A stretch of DNA of 64,000 nucleotides from assembly GCF_002575655.3 (NCBI RefSeq), contig NC_053039.3:47989290-48053289 (forward strand). Direction: 5' to 3'. This document shows positions 1 through 13,500 of this stretch, in pieces; within the stretch, counting starts at the first letter, position 1, and every line of letters starts with the position of its first letter. Source of the DNA: Aegilops tauschii subsp. strangulata. Lineage: Eukaryota; Streptophyta; Magnoliopsida; Poales; Poaceae. The notes under the pieces are model-generated. The model searched no databases and was not told the origin of the DNA. It was given only the letters and a program-made list of their open reading frames with translations. The translations under genes were made by a program, and so were the position numbers.

Positions 1-299
1 CTTTGCCTGGCTCTCGATTTGTTGTTTCTTGCCCTAAGCCGCCGCCGGGTCGTCCCCTTATATACACGGGTTGACGCCCTGCGGCCTACAGAGTCCCAGC
101 CGGCTCATACAAACGTGTCCGGCTCGGTGACTTATCTTACATGCCTTATAATACAAGTTACATATACATGACGGTTTATACTCATGGGCCATAAGACGCC
201 TCGTGGTTTGGGCCCCTTAACAGGCCTACTTCATGAACCACCACTGGGATAACCCGGCCCCTCCTGGGCGGGTCATATCCAATAGTCATATCCCCAACA
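1..299 (-). mobile_element. Edge of an LTR of an unassigned LTR retrotransposon, cut by the window start
   Basis: Read on the minus strand this stretch starts TGTTGGGGATATGAC at 299, which is a typical LTR start, and it contains a TATA box (minus strand GTGTATATAAG, about positions 56-66). At 299/300 it abruptly interrupts the integrase region of the Angela copy to its right, so it is an insertion younger than that copy. The other end, the TSD and any coding region lie outside the window. I cannot name the family; the TATA position suggests a minus-strand orientation. Confidence 0.6.
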
Positions 300-2376
300 G
301 AAGGTGTACCCAACAGTCTCCTTTGGGTATCCTATGAAGACCTATTTCTCCGATTTGGGTTCGAGCTTATGAGGTTGAAGCTTTTTCACATAAGCATCGT
401 ATTCCAAACTTTCAGAAACGACAACTTGGGTTTCTTGCCAAACCACAGTTCATAAGGTGTCGTCTCAACTGATTTAGATGGTGCCCTATTTAATGTGAAT
501 GCAGCCGTCTCTAAAGCATAACCCAAAAACGATAGCGGTAAATCAGTAAGAGACATCATAGATCGCGCCATATCTAATAAAGTGCGGTTACGACATTCGG
601 ACACACCATTACGCTGTGGTGTTCCAAGTGGCGTGAGTTGCGAAACTATTCCGCATTGTTTCAAATGAAGACCAAACTCGTAACTCAAATATTCTCCTCC
701 ACGATAAGATCGTAGAAACTTTTTTTCTTGTTATGATGATTTTCCACTTCACTCTGAAATTCTTTGGACTTTTCAAATGTTTCAGACTTATGTTTCATCA
801 ACTAGATATACCCATATCTTCTCAAATCATCTGTGAAGGTCAGAAAATAAAGATACCCGCCGCGAGCATCAACACTCATCGGACCGCATATATCGGTATG
901 TATTATTTCCAACAAGTCTTTTGCTGGCTCCATAGTTTCGGAGAACGGAGTCTTAGTCATCTTGCCCATGAGGCATGGTTCGCAAGTATCAAGTGATTCT
1001 AAAAGCCCATCAGCATGGAGTTTCTTCATGCGCTTTACACCAATATGACCTAAATGGCAGTGCTGCAAATAAGTTGCACTATCATTATTGAACTTATATC
1101 TTATGGCTTCAATACTATGAATATGTGTATCACTACTATCGAGATTCAACAAAAGTAGACCACTCATCAAGGGTGCATGACCATAAAAGATATTACTCAT
1201 ATAAATAGAACAACCATTATTCTCTGATTTAAATGAATAACCGTCTCACATCAAACAAGATCCAGATATAATGTTCATGCTCAACGCTAGCACCAAATAA
1301 CAATTATCCAGGTCTAAAAGTAAGCCCGAAGGTAGATGTAGAGGTAGCGTGCCGACCGCGATCACATCGACTTTGGAACCATTTCCCACGCGCATCGTCA
1401 CCTCGTCCTTAGCCAATCTTCGCTTAATCCGTAGCCCCTGTTTCGAGTTGCAAATATGAGCAACAGAACCAGTATCAAATACCCAGGCGCTACTGCGAGC
1501 ATTAGTTAAGTACACATCGGTAACATGTACATCAAATATACATTTCACTTTGCCATCCTTCTTATCCGCCAAATACTTGGGGCAGTTCCGCTTCCAGTGA
1601 CCAGTCCCTTTGCAGTAGAAGCACTCAGTCTCAGGCTTAGGTCCAGACTTGGGCTTCTTCACTTGAGCAGAAACTTGCTTCCCGTTCTTCTTGAAGTTCC
1701 CCTTCTTCCCTTTGTCCTTCTTCTTGAAACTAGCGGTCTTGTTGACCATCAACACTTGATGCTCCTTCTTGATTTCTACCTCCGCAGCCTTTAGCATTGC
1801 GAAGAGCTCGGAATTTGTCTTATCAATCCCTTGCATATTATAGTTCATCACGAAGCTTTTGTAGCTTGGTGGCAGTGATTGAAGAACTCTGCCAATGACA
1901 CTATCAACTGGAAGATTAACTCCCAGCTGAGTCAAGTGATTATGATACCCAGATATTTTGAGTATATGTTCACTGACAGAACTATTCTCCTCCATCTTGC
2001 AGCTATAGAACTTATTGGAGACTTCATATCTCTCAATCCGGGCATTTGCTTGAAATATTAACTTCAACTCCTGGAACATCTCATATGCTCCATGACGTTC
2101 AAAACGTCGTTGAAGTCCCGGTTCTAAGCCGTAAAGCATGGCACATTGAACTATCGAGTAGTCATCAGCTTTGCTCTGCCAGACATTCTTAACGTCATCA
2201 GTGGCATCTGCAGCAGGCCTGGCACCCAGCGGCGCTTCAAAGATGTAATTCTTCTGTGCAGCAATGAGGATAATCCTCAAGTTACGGACCCAGTCCGTGT
2301 AGTTGCTACCATCATCTTTCAACTTAGCTTTCTATAGGAACGCATTAAAATTCAATGGAAAAGTAGCACGGGCCAT
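300..2376 (-). pseudogene. A1 gag-pol polyprotein relic (gag, protease, start of integrase)
   Basis: The frame starts at the ATG at 2376, the equivalent start used in A2, and has an early TAG near 2335. Gag follows (2322-1640), then a complete CCHC zinc knuckle of the form C-x2-C-x4-H-x4-C near 1584-1626, then the copia aspartic protease motif D-T-G-S near 1476. A stop follows at 1246. The next open piece (1200-802) carries the GAG-pre-integrase zinc motif (H-x-G-H and C-E-P-C) and the first integrase aspartate in I-I-H-T-D-I-C-G-P. After another stop and frame break, 688-386 holds the third acidic-residue region. Reverse transcriptase and RNase H are absent because of the insertion at 299. 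The family encodes the proteins for a cytoplasmic particle and for integration in the nucleus; this copy cannot make them. Confidence 0.88.
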
Positions 2377-3607
2377 GTATCTACAACAACATAGACATGC
2401 AAAATACTATCAGGTACTAAGTTCATGATAAATTAAAGTTCAATTAATCATATTACTTAAGAACTCCCACTTAGATAAACATCCCTCTAATCATCTAAGT
2501 GATCACGTGATCCAAATCAACTAAACCATGTCCGATCATCATGTGAGATGGAGTAGTTTTCACTGGTGAACATCACTATGTTGATCATATCTACTATATG
2601 ATTCATTCTCGACCTTTCGGTATCAGTGTTCCGAGGCCATATCTGCATATGCTAGGCTCGTCAAGTTTAACCCGAGTATTCTGCGTGTGCAAAACTGGCT
2701 TGCACCCGTTGTATGTGAACATAGAGCTTATCACACCCGATCATCACATGGTGTCTCGGCACGACGAACTTTCGCAACGGTGCATACTCAGGGAGAACAC
2801 TTGTACCTTGAAATTTAGTGAGAGATCATCTTATAATGCTACCGTCGAACTAAGCAAAATAAGATGCATAAAGGATAAACATCACATGCAATCAATATAA
2901 GTGATATGATATGGCCATCATCATCTTGTGCCTTTGATCTCCATCTTCAAAGCACCGTCATGATCGCCATCGTCACCGGCGCGACACCTTGATCTCCATC
3001 GTAGCATCGTTGTCTTCTCGCCAACTATTGCTTCTACGACTATCGCTACCGCTTAGTGATAAAGTAAAGCAAGTACATGGTGATTGCATTTCATACAATA
3101 AAGCGACAACCATATGGCTCCTGCCAGTTGCCGATAACTCTGTTACAAAACATGATCATCTCAAACAATAAAATTTAGCATCATGTCTTGACCATATCAC
3201 ATCATAGCATACCCTGCAAAAACAAGTTAGACGTCCTCTACTTGTTGTTGCAAATTTTACGTGGCTGCTACGGGCTGAGCAAGAACCGTTCTTACCTACG
3301 CATCAAAACCCGAACGATTTTTCGTCAAGTTTGCTGTTTTAACCTTCAACAAGGACCGGGCGTAGTCACACTCGATTCAACTAAAGTTGGAGAAACTGAC
3401 ACCCGCCAACCACCTGTGTGCAAAGCACGTCGGTAGAACCAGTCTCGCGTAAGCGTACGCGTAATGTCGGTCTGTGCCGCTTCATCCAACAATACCGCCG
3501 AATCAAAGTATGACATGCTGGTAAGCAGTATGACTATTATCACCCACAACTCTTTGTGTTCTACTCGTGCATATAACATCTACGCATAGACCTGGCTCGG
3601 ATGCCAC
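2377..3607 (-). other. A1 untranslated leader with primer-binding site
   Basis: This 1.2-kb segment between the 5' LTR and gag has no coding potential I trust. Next to the LTR, on the minus strand at 3606-3591, is TGGCATCCGAGCCAGG, the degenerate primer site of this family (related to initiator tRNA-Met sites). The leader aligns by eye along its length with the leaders of A2 and A3. Confidence 0.8.
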
Positions 3608-5336
3608 TGTTAGGGAACGCAGTAATTTCAAAAAAATGCATACGCACACGCAAGATCCATATAGGTGATGCATAGCAATGAGAGGGAAGAGTGTTGTCCA
3701 CGTACCCTCGTAGACCGAAAACGGAAGCGTTATGACAACGCGGTTGATCTAGTCGTATGTCTTCACGATCTGACCGATCCTAGCACCGAAGGTACGGCAC
3801 CTCCGAGATCTGCAGACGTTCAGCTCGGTGACGTCCCACAAGCTTTAGATCCAGCTGAGGTCAAGGGAGAGTTTCGTTAGCACGACGGCGTGGTGACGGT
3901 GATGGTGAAGTTACTGGCGCAGGGCTTCGCCTAAGCACTGCAACGATATGACCGAGGTGGAAATCTGTGGAGGGGGGCACCGCACACGGCTAAGACAACT
4001 GTCAACTTGTGTGTCTATGGGGTGCCCCCCTCCCCGTATATAAAGGAGTGGAGGAGGGGGGGACCGGCCCTCTCATGGAGCGCCCAAGGGGGGAGTCCTA
4101 CTCCCGGTGGGAGTAGGATTCCCCCTTCCCTTGTTGGAGTAGGAGAGGAAGGAAGGAGGAGAGCAGGAGAAGGAAAGGGGGGCCGGCCCCCACCCCAATT
4201 CGGATTGGGCTTGGGGGGCGCCACCCCCCCACCTTGGCCGCCTCCTCCTCTCTCCCACTAAGGCCCAATAAGGCCCATAGACTCCCCGGGGGGGTCCAGT
4301 AACCCACCGGTACTCTGATAAATGCCCGAACTCACCCAGAACCATTCCGATGTCCAAACATAGCATTCCAATATATCGATCCTTATGTCTCGACCATTTC
4401 GAGACTCCTCGTCAGGTCCGTGATCACATCCGGGACCCCGAAAAACCTTCGGTACATCAAAACACCTAAACTCATAATACCGATCGTCATCGAATGTTAA
4501 GCGTGCGGACCCTACGGGTTCAAGAACTATGTAGACATGACCGATACTCATCTCCGGTAAATAACCAATAGCGGAACCTAGATGCTCACATTGGTTCCTA
4601 CATATTCTATGAAGATCTTTATCGGTCAAACCGCATAACAACATACGTTGTTCCCTTTGTCATCGGTATGTTACTTGCCTGAGATTCGATCGTCGGTATC
4701 TCAATACCTAGTTAAATCTCGTTACCGGCAAGTCTCTTTACTCGTTCCGTAATGCATCATCCCGCGACTAACTCATTAGTCACATTGCTTGCAAGGCTTA
4801 TAGTGATGTGCATTACCGAGAGGGCCCAGAGATACCTCTCCGACAATCGGAGTGGAAAATCCTAATCTCGATCTATGCCAACTCAACAAACACCATTGGA
4901 GACACCTGTAGAGCATCTTTATAATCACCCAGTTACGTTGTGACGTTTGATAGCACACTAAGTGTTCCTCCGGTATTTGGGAGTTGCATAATCTCATAGT
5001 CATAGGAACATGTGTAAGTTATGAAGAAAGCAATAGCAACAAACTAAATGATCATCGTGCTAAGCTAACGGATGGTTCAAGTCAATCACATCATTCTCTA
5101 ATGATGTGATCCCGTTCATCAAATGACAACTCTTGTCCATGCCTAGGAAACTTAACCATCTTTGATTAACGAGCTAGTCAAGTAGAGGCATACTAGGGAC
5201 ACTCTGTTTGTCTATGTATTCACACATGTACTAAGTTTCCGGTTAATACAATTCCAGCATGAATAATAAACATTTATCATGATATAAGAAATATAAATAA
5301 CAACTTTATTATTGCCTCTAGGGCATATTTCCTTCA
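3608..5336 (-). repeat. A1 5' LTR (1,729 bp)
   Basis: The LTR runs from TGAAGGAAATATG (minus strand, 5336) to CCCTAACA (3608). It contains a TATA box (plus-strand GTATATAAAGG at 4036-4046) and, just upstream in the sense of transcription, a strong palindrome at 4093-4121. Open frames within it are LTR sequence read by chance and are not reported. Confidence 0.9.
4036..4046 (-). promoter_or_regulatory. TATA box of the A1 LTR promoter
   Basis: On the minus strand the sequence reads CCTTTATATAC, preceded by the C- and G-rich hairpin region shared by all Angela LTRs here. The same TATA string recurs at 8917-8925, 15877-15884, about 55147-55155 and about 61970-61978 in the other LTRs. Confidence 0.7.
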
Positions 5337-7623
5337 TTCTGTTCGTACTCTTACTCGTGAACATCCTGTCACTGTTGAGTTTGACGCTCTTGGTATATCT
5401 GTTAAGGATGCTCGCTCCCGGAGGGTTCTGCACCGATGTGATTCCCCCGATGATCTCTACCCATGCGGTCCTGCTACGCCGGCGGTCCGGTTGCTCTTCA
5501 TGTTGACGTTTTCGCTTTGGCACGCTAGACTTGGTCATCCCGGCGCCGACGCTCTTCATAAAAGTTTGAGCACTTTTCCCTTTTCATGTAATAAATCAGT
5601 GGCTCATACTTGTCATGCTTGCCGCATAGGCAAACACGTTCGCTTGCCGTTTTCTTCATTTACATCAATTGCCACTTTTCTTTTTGATGTTATTCATTTT
5701 GATGTTTGGACATCTCTAGTGCCTAGTAATTCGGGCTTATCATATTACCTTGTGATTTTAGATGATTTGTCTCACTTCACTTGGACTTTTCCGTTACGCC
5801 ATAAATCCGACGTCACCTCCACCCTTCATTCTTTTTATGCTGACATCAAAACCCACTTTCACCGCACCATTGCTCACCTTCAAACAGATAACGGAAAAGA
5901 ATTTGATAACCTCGCCATTAGACATCTTCTCTCCACTCATGGCACCATCTTTTGTCTTACCTGTCTATACACATCCCAACAAATCCGTCGTGCCGAATGT
6001 GTCCTTCACACCCTCAATGAGAGTGTCCGTGCGTTGCTCTTCCATGGACACATGCCCGCACGCTTTTGCCCCGATGCTCTCGCCACCGCCACTCCTCTTC
6101 TCAACATCCGGCCTTGCAAACCATGATGGAGCTATACACCTCATCTCTTCTGTTCAGGTCTCCTCCATCCTACGACAATCTTCACGTCTTCGGTTGTTTG
6201 TGTTACCCCAACATCACCGCTACCGCTCCGCATAAACTTGCACCTCGGTCTCTCGCTTGTGTCTTTCTTGGCTACCAACCCAACACCAAAGGATTTCGCT
6301 GCTATGACCCGGTCTCTCGTCGTGTGTTCGTCTCGCGACACGTTTACTTTGATGAGGTTGTCTTCCCTTTTCAGTAGATTACACCGACAGTGGCTCCGTC
6401 TTTGGATGCTCCCACTCAATGGCCTCATGGAGCCCTTGCGCTTCCTCCGCCGTGACCGCATGCATCTTCGGCGGGGCCTCCTTTGTCGGCTCAAGCGGAG
6501 CCGGCCTCGCCTCTGCAGGTTTCGGCGCCAGCTTCTGCTGGCCTGGCGGTGCCCTCTTCACCATCCTCAGGAGGCGTCTCGGTCGGGTCTTCCGCCGCCC
6601 CCGTCCGCATCCACGTTGGTTGCGGCCTTGCCCGCCCCCACGGTGGTTGTGGCCTCGCCCGCCGGCTCGCCGTCATCCTCCGCGGTCTCACCCGCGGACC
6701 CGTCTCCGCCACCCACGACTTCGTCGCCGGCTCACCCACGGAACGTCCTTGCCACCCGCGGCCTTGTCACCGCCGTGTGCGGTCTCGCCAGTGGCCTCGC
6801 CCGCCGCCTCATCGCCTGCGGTCTTTCCCGCGGCCCCGTCCTCGTCCTCTTCCGCAACAGCGGTTGCGCCTTTGCCTCGACGTTGGGCTCGACCCCGCCT
6901 CCGCCGCCTCATCACTCTATGGTGACGCGTGCTAAAGACGGGATACATCAACCGAACCCTCGCTATCACAATCTCAGCGTCACGGTCATCTCTCCAGTAC
7001 CGTGCTCGGTGCGCTCTGCACTGAGTGATCCGCACTGGCTCGCGGCTATGCGTGCTGAGTATGATGCTCTCGTCGCCAACTGGACCTGGACGTTGGTCCC
7101 TTACGCCCCCACCCCCGGTGCCAACATCATCACCGGCAAGTGGGTATTTCGGCATAAGTTTCTTCCGGATGGCTCTCTGGACAGGTACAAGGCTCGTTGG
7201 GTTGTTCGCGGCTTTGCACAACGTGCCGGTGTTGACTTCTCGGAGACCTTCTCCCCGGTCGTTAAACCCGCCATGATTCGTGATGTTCTTCAGCTCGCTG
7301 CATCTCGTCACTGGCCTATTCATTAGCTCAGAATCAACAACACTTTCCTCTATGATTATCTTGAGGAGCGTGTCCTCTGTTAGCAACCTACTGGTTTTGT
7401 TGATCCCACCCGGCCTGACGATGTCTGCCTGCTATCACGGTCTATCTACGGTCTAAAATAGGCGCCTTGTGCATGGTATCAACGCATTGCAGCATTCCTC
7501 ACTGCTCTTGGGTTTCACAGCACCACCTCTGACACGTCACTATTTGTGCTTCATCGAGCTGATCATGTAGCCATGCTTCTTTTGTATGTTGATGACATCG
7601 TCATCGCCGCCTCTCGCGCGGAC
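5337..7623 (+). pseudogene. C1 pol relic, part 1 (integrase and first half of reverse transcriptase)
   Basis: Directly after A1 an open frame reads into the GAG-pre-integrase domain (H-A-R-L-G-H-P and C-H-A-C at about 5520-5630), then the integrase core with its first Asp in I-H-F-D-V-W, its second in Q-T-D-N-G-K-E-F and a Glu in R-R-A-E-C near 5990. Frame changes follow near 6120 and after 6377. A low-complexity proline/serine/alanine linker covers about 6380-6900. Reverse transcriptase starts near 6950 and reaches the catalytic Y-V-D-D at 7585-7596. Stops at 7324, 7381 and 7459 are all TAG where family members normally have Gln. A2 entered 27 bases after the Y-V-D-D codons. The gene is not functional. 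Confidence 0.87.
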
Positions 7624-9346
7624 TGAAGGAAATATGCCCTAGAGGCAATAATAAAGTTGTTATTTATATTTCCTTATATCGTGAGAAATGTTTATTATTC
7701 ATGCTAGAATTGTATTAACCAAAAACTTAGTACATGTGTGAATACATAGACAAAACAGAGTGTCCCTAGTATGCCTCTACTTGACTAGCTCGTTAATTAA
7801 AGATGGTTAAGTTTCCAAGCCATAGACATGAGTTGTCATTTGATTAACGGGATCACATCATTAGAGAATGATGTGATTGACAAGACCCATCCGTTAGCTT
7901 AGCACGATGATCTTTTAGTTTGTTGCTATTGCTTTCTTCATGACTTATACATGTTCCTATGACTATGAGATTATGCAACTCCTGAATACCGGAGGAACAC
8001 TTAGTGTGCTATCAAATGTCACAACATAACTGGGTGATTATAAAGATGCTCTATAGGTGTCTTTGATGGTGTTTGTTGAGTTGGCATAGATCGAGATTAG
8101 GATTTGTCACTCCGATTGTCGGAGAGGTATCTCTGGGCCCTGTCAGTAATGTACATCATTATAAGCCTTGCAAGCAATGTGACTAATGAGTTAGTTGCGG
8201 GATGATGCATTACGGAACGAGTAAAGAGACTTGCCGGTAACGAGATTGAACTAGGTATTGAGATACCGATGATCGAATCTCGGGCAAGTAACATACCGAT
8301 GACAAAGGGAACAACGTATGTTGTTATGCGGTATGACCGATAAAGATCTTCGTAGAATATGTGGGAACCAATATGAGCATCTAGGTTCCGCTATTGGTTA
8401 TTGACCAGAGATGAGTCTCGGTCATGTCTACATAGTTCTCGAACCCATAGGGTCCGCACGCTTAACGTTCGATGACGATCGATATTATGAGTTTATGTGT
8501 TTTGATGTACCGAAGGTTGTTTGGAGTCACGGATGTGATCACAGACATGACGAGGAGTCTCGAAATGGTCGAGACATGAAGATTGATATATTGGAAGGTT
8601 ATGTTTGGACACCGGAAAGGTTTCGGATAAGTTCGGGCATTTTCCGGAGTACCAGGAGGTTACCGGAACCCCCCAGGGGCTTAATGGGCCTACATGGGCT
8701 TTAGTGGAAGATAGAGGAGGAGGCCAAGAGGTGGGGCGCGCCCCCCAAGCCCAATCCAAATTGGGAAGGGGGCCGGCACCCCTTTCCTTCTTCTCCTCTT
8801 CCCCTTCCTTCCCCCTCCTATTAGGACTAGGAAAGGGGGGAACCTACTCCTAGTAGGATTAGGATCCCCCCCCTTGGGGGCGCACCATGAGGCCGGCCGG
8901 CCCCCTCCACCCCTCCTTTATATACGAGGGAGGGGGCACCCCATAGAGACACAAGTTGACTGTTTTAGCCGTGTGTGGTGCCCCCCTCCAGAAATTTCCA
9001 CCTCGGTCATATCGTTGTAGTGCTTAGGCGAAGCCCTGCATCGGTAACTTCATCAAAACCGTCATCACGCCGTCGTGCTGACGAAACTCTCCCTCGGCCT
9101 CAGATGGATCAAGAGTTCGAGGGACATCGTCGAGCTGAACATGTGTAGATCGCGGAGGTGCCGTGCGTTCGGTACTTGATCGGTTGGATCACGAAGACGT
9201 TCAACTACATCAGCCGCGTTACTTAACGCTTCCGCTTTCGGTCTATGAGGATACGTGCACAGACTCTCCCGCTCGTTGCTATGCATCACATAGATAGATC
9301 TTGTGTGATCGTAGGTAAATTTTTTGAAATACTGCGTTCCCCAACA
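7624..9346 (+). repeat. A2 5' LTR (1,723 bp)
   Basis: The LTR begins TGAAGGAAATATGCCC and ends CCCCAACA. It has an imperfect hairpin at 8838-8866 and a TATA box, TTTATATAC, at 8917-8925. The sequence matches the 3' LTR at 14588-16306 with scattered substitutions and small indels. Confidence 0.94.
8917..8925 (+). promoter_or_regulatory. TATA box of the A2 5' LTR promoter
   Basis: TTTATATAC sits between the C-rich upstream hairpin region and the conserved CACCCCATAGAGACAC stretch. By position and conservation among the Angela LTRs this is the likely core promoter of the element. Confidence 0.7.
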
Positions 9347-10577
9347 GTGGCATCCGAGCCAGGTCTATGCGTAGATGTTATATGCACGAGTAGAACACAA
9401 AGAGTTGTGGGCGATAATAGTCATACTGCTTACCAACATGTCATACTTTGATTCGGCGGTATTGTTGGATGAAGCGGCCCAGACCGACATTACATGACCG
9501 CGTTCATGAGACTGGTTCTACCGCCGTGCTTCGCACACAGGTGGCTAATGGGTGTCTGTTTCTCAACTTTAGTTGAATGGAGTGTGACTACGCCCAGTCC
9601 TTGTTGAAGGTTAAAACAACACACTTGACGAAAAATCGTTGTGGTTTTTGATGCGTAGGTAAGAACGGTTCTTGCTAAACCCGTAGCAGCCACGTAAAAT
9701 TTGCAACAACAAGTAGAGGACGTCTAACTTGTTTTTGCAGGGTATGTTGTGATGTGATATGGTCAAGACGTGATGATATATAAATTGTTGTATGAGATGA
9801 TCAGGTTTTGTAACAGTTGTCGGCAACTGGAAGGAGCCTTATGGTTGTCGCTTTATTGTACGAAATGCAATCGCCATGTAATTGCTTTACTTTATCACTA
9901 AGCGGTAGCGATAGTCGTGATAGCAATAGTTGGCGAGACGATAACGATGCTTCGATGGAGATCAAGGTGTCAAGCCGGTGACGATGGTGATCATGACGGT
10001 GCTTTGGAGATGGAGATCAAAGGCACAAGATGATGATGTCCATATCATATCACTTATATTTATTGCTTGTGATGTTTATCCTTTATGCATCTTATTTTGC
10101 TTAGTTCGGCGGTAGCACTATAAGATGATCTCTCATTAAATTTCAAGGTACAAGTGTTCTCCCTAAATATGCACCGTTGCTACAGTTCGGCGTGCCAAGG
10201 CACCACGTGATGATCGGGTGTTATAAGCTCTACGTTCACATACAACGGGTGCAAGCCAATTTTGCACACTCAGAATACTCGGGTTAAACTTGACGGGCCT
10301 AGCATATGCAGATATGGCCTCGGAACACTGAGACCGAAAGGTCGAGCGTGAATCATATAGTAGATATGATCAACATAGTGATGTCCACCATTGAAAACTA
10401 CTCCATCTCATGTGATGATCGGACATGGTTTAGTTGATTTGGATCACGCGATCACTTAGATGATTTGAGGGATGTCTATCTAAGTGGGAGTTCTTAAGTA
10501 ATATGAATAATTGAACTTTAATTTATCATGAACTTTGTACCTGATAGTATTTTGCATGTCTATGTTGTTGTAGATCA
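9347..10577 (+). other. A2 untranslated leader with primer-binding site at 9348
   Basis: The primer site TGGCATCCGAGCCAGG begins one base after the LTR. The remaining 1.2 kb is leader without a supported gene and corresponds to the leaders at 2377-3607 (reverse) and 55585-56876. Confidence 0.82.
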
Positions 10578-13500
10578 ATGGCCCGTGCTACTGTTCCTTT
10601 GAATTTTAATGTGTTCCTAGAGAAAGCTAAGTTGAAAGATGATGGTAGCAACTACACGGACTAGGTCCGTAACTTGATGATTATCCTCATTGCTGCATAG
10701 AAGAATTACGTCCTGGAAGAACCGCTAGGTGCAAGACCCGCTGCAGGAGCAACGCCGGACATTGTGAACGCCTGGCAGAGTAAAGCTGATGACTACTTGA
10801 TAGTTTTGTGTGCCATGCTTTACGGCTTAGAACGAGGACTTCAACGACGTTTTGAACGTCATGGAGCATATGAGATGTTCCAGGAGTTGAAGTTAATATT
10901 TCAAGCAAATGCCCGGATTGAGAGATATGAAGTCTCCAATAAGTTCTACAGCTGCAACACGGAGGAGAATAGTTCTGTCAGTGAACATATACTCAAAATG
11001 TCTGGGTATCATAATCACTTGACTCAGCTGGGAGTTAATCTTCCAGTTGATAGTGTCATTGACAGAGTTCTTCAATCACTGCCACCAAGCTACAAAAGCT
11101 TCGTGATGAACTATAATATGCAAGGGATGGATAAGACAATTCCCGAGCTCTTCGCGATGTGAAAGGATGCGGAGGTAGAAATCAACAAGGAGCATCAAGT
11201 GTTGATGGTCAACAAGACCACCAGTTTCAAGAAGAAGGGTAAAGGGAAGAAGGGGAACTTCAAGAAGAACGGCAAGCAAGTTGCTGCTCAAGTGAAGAAG
11301 CCCAAGTCTGGACCTAAGCCTGAGACTGAGTGCTTCTACTACAAAGGGACTGGTCACTGGAAGCGGAACTGCCCCAAGTATTTGGCGGATAAGAAGGATG
11401 GCAAAGTGAACAAAGGTATATGTGATATACATGCTATTGATGTGTACTTTACTAATGCTCGCAGTAGTGCCTGGGTATTTGATACTGGTTCTGTTGCTAA
11501 TATCTGCAACTCGAAACAGGGACTACGGATTAAGCGAAGATTGGCTAAGGATGAGGTGACGATGCGCGTGGGAAATAGTTCCAAAGTCGATGTGATCGCC
11601 GTCGGCACACTACCTCTACATCTATCTTCGGGATTAGTTTTAGACCTAAATAATTGTTATTTGGTGCCAACGTTAAGCATAAACATTATATCTGGATCTT
11701 GTTTGATGCGAGACGGTTATTCATTTAAATCTGAGAATAATGGTTGTTCTATTTATATGAGTAATATCTTTTATGGTCATGCACCCTTGAAGAGTGGTCT
11801 ATTTTTGTTGAATCTCGATAGTAGTGATACACATATTCATAGTATTGAAGCCAAAAGATGCAGAGTTGATAATGATAATGCAACTTATTTGTGGCACTGC
11901 CGTTTGGGTCATATTGGTGTAAAGCGCATGACGAAACGCCATACTGATAGACTTTTGGAATCACTTGATTATGAATCACTTGGTACTTGCGAACCATGCC
12001 TCATGGGCAAGATGACTGAAACTCCGTTCTCCGGAACAATGGAGCGAGCAACAGATTTATTGGAAATAATACATACTAATGTATGCGGTCCAATGAATAT
12101 TGAGGCTCGCGGTGGGTATCTTTATTTTCAGACCTTCAAAGATGATTTAAGCAGATATGGGTATATCTACTTGATGAAACATAAGTCTGAAACATTTGAA
12201 AAGTTCAAAGAATTTCAGAGTGAAGTGGAAAATCATCATAACAAGGAAATAAAGTTTCTGCATCTGATCGTGGAGGAGAATATTTGAGTTACGAGTTTGG
12301 TCTTCATTTGAAACAATGCGGAATAGTTTTGCAACTCACGCCACCCGGAACACCACAGCGTAATGGTGTGTGAGAACGTCGTAACTGCACTTTATTAGAT
12401 ATGGTGTGATCTATGATGTCTCTTACTGATTTACCGCTATCGTTTTTGGGTTATGCTTTAGAGATGGCTGCATTCACGTTAAATAGGGCACCATCCAAAT
12501 CCGTTGAGACGACACCTTATGAACTGTGGTTTGGCAAGAAACCCAAGTTGTCATTTCTTAAAGTTTGGGGTTGCGATGCTTATGTGAAAAAGCTTCAACC
12601 TGATAAGCTCAAACCCAAATCGGAGAAATGTGTCTTCATAGGATACCCAAAAGAGATTGTTGGGTACACCTTCTACCACAGATCTGAAGGCAAGATATTC
12701 GTTGCTAAGAATGGATCCTTTCTAGAGAAGGAGTTTCTCTCGAAAGAAGTGAGTGGGAGGAAAGTAGAACTTGATGAGGTAACTGTACCTGCTCCCTTAT
12801 TGGAAAGTAGTTCATCACATAAATCAGTTCCTGTGACTTCTACACCAATTAGTGAGGAAGCTAATGATGATGATCATGTAACTTCAGATCAAGTTACTAC
12901 CGAACCTCGTAGGTCAACCAGAGTAAGATCCGTAGTGGTACGGTAATACTGTTCTGGAGGTCATGTTACTTGACCATGATGAACCTACGAACTATGAGGA
13001 AGCGATGATGAGCCCAGATTCCGCAAAATGGCTTGAGGCCATGAAATCTCAGATGGGATCCATGTATGAGAACAAAGTGTGTACTTTGGTTGACTTGCCC
13101 GATGATCGGCAAGCCATAGAGAATAAATGGATCTTCAAGAAGAAGACTGACCCTGACGGTAATGTTACTGTCTACAAAGCTCGACTTGTTGCGAAAGGTT
13201 TTCGACAAGTTCAAGGAGTTGACTACGATGAGACCTTCTCACCCGTAGTGATGCTTAAGTCCGTCCGAATCATGTTAGCAATTGCCGCATTTTATGATTA
13301 TGAAATTTGGCAAATGGATGTAAAAACTGCATCGCTAAATGGATTTCTGGAAGAAAAGTTGTATATGATGCAACCAGAAGGTTTTATCGATCCAAAGGAT
13401 GCTAACAAAGTGTGCAAGCTCCAGTGATCCATTTATGGACTGGTGCAAGTATCTCGGAGTTGGAATAAACGTTTTGATAGTTTGATCAAAGCATATGGTT

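Larger units (their letters stand above)
300..5336 (-). mobile_element. Angela/WIS/BARE1-type copia retrotransposon A1, 3' part missing from window
   Basis: The element lies on the minus strand with its 5' LTR at 3608-5336, primer site at 3591-3606, leader, gag, protease and the first part of integrase, and stops at 300 where another LTR element has inserted. The LTR begins TGAAGGAAATATGCCC, which is characteristic of the abundant Triticeae BARE1/WIS/Angela copia group. At 5336/5337 it joins the pol gene of copia element C1 exactly where a reading frame of C1 resumes, so A1 inserted into C1. The 5-bp target copy on this side would be TTCTG at 5337-5341; its partner is outside the window. Confidence 0.9.

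Noticed and set aside
8605..8853. Open frames of 70-100 codons inside the Angela LTRs, repeated at about 4258-4644, 15368-15813, 54829-55208 and 61667-61987
   Set aside because: They recur because the LTRs recur, they are in non-coding LTR sequence and change frame between copies.
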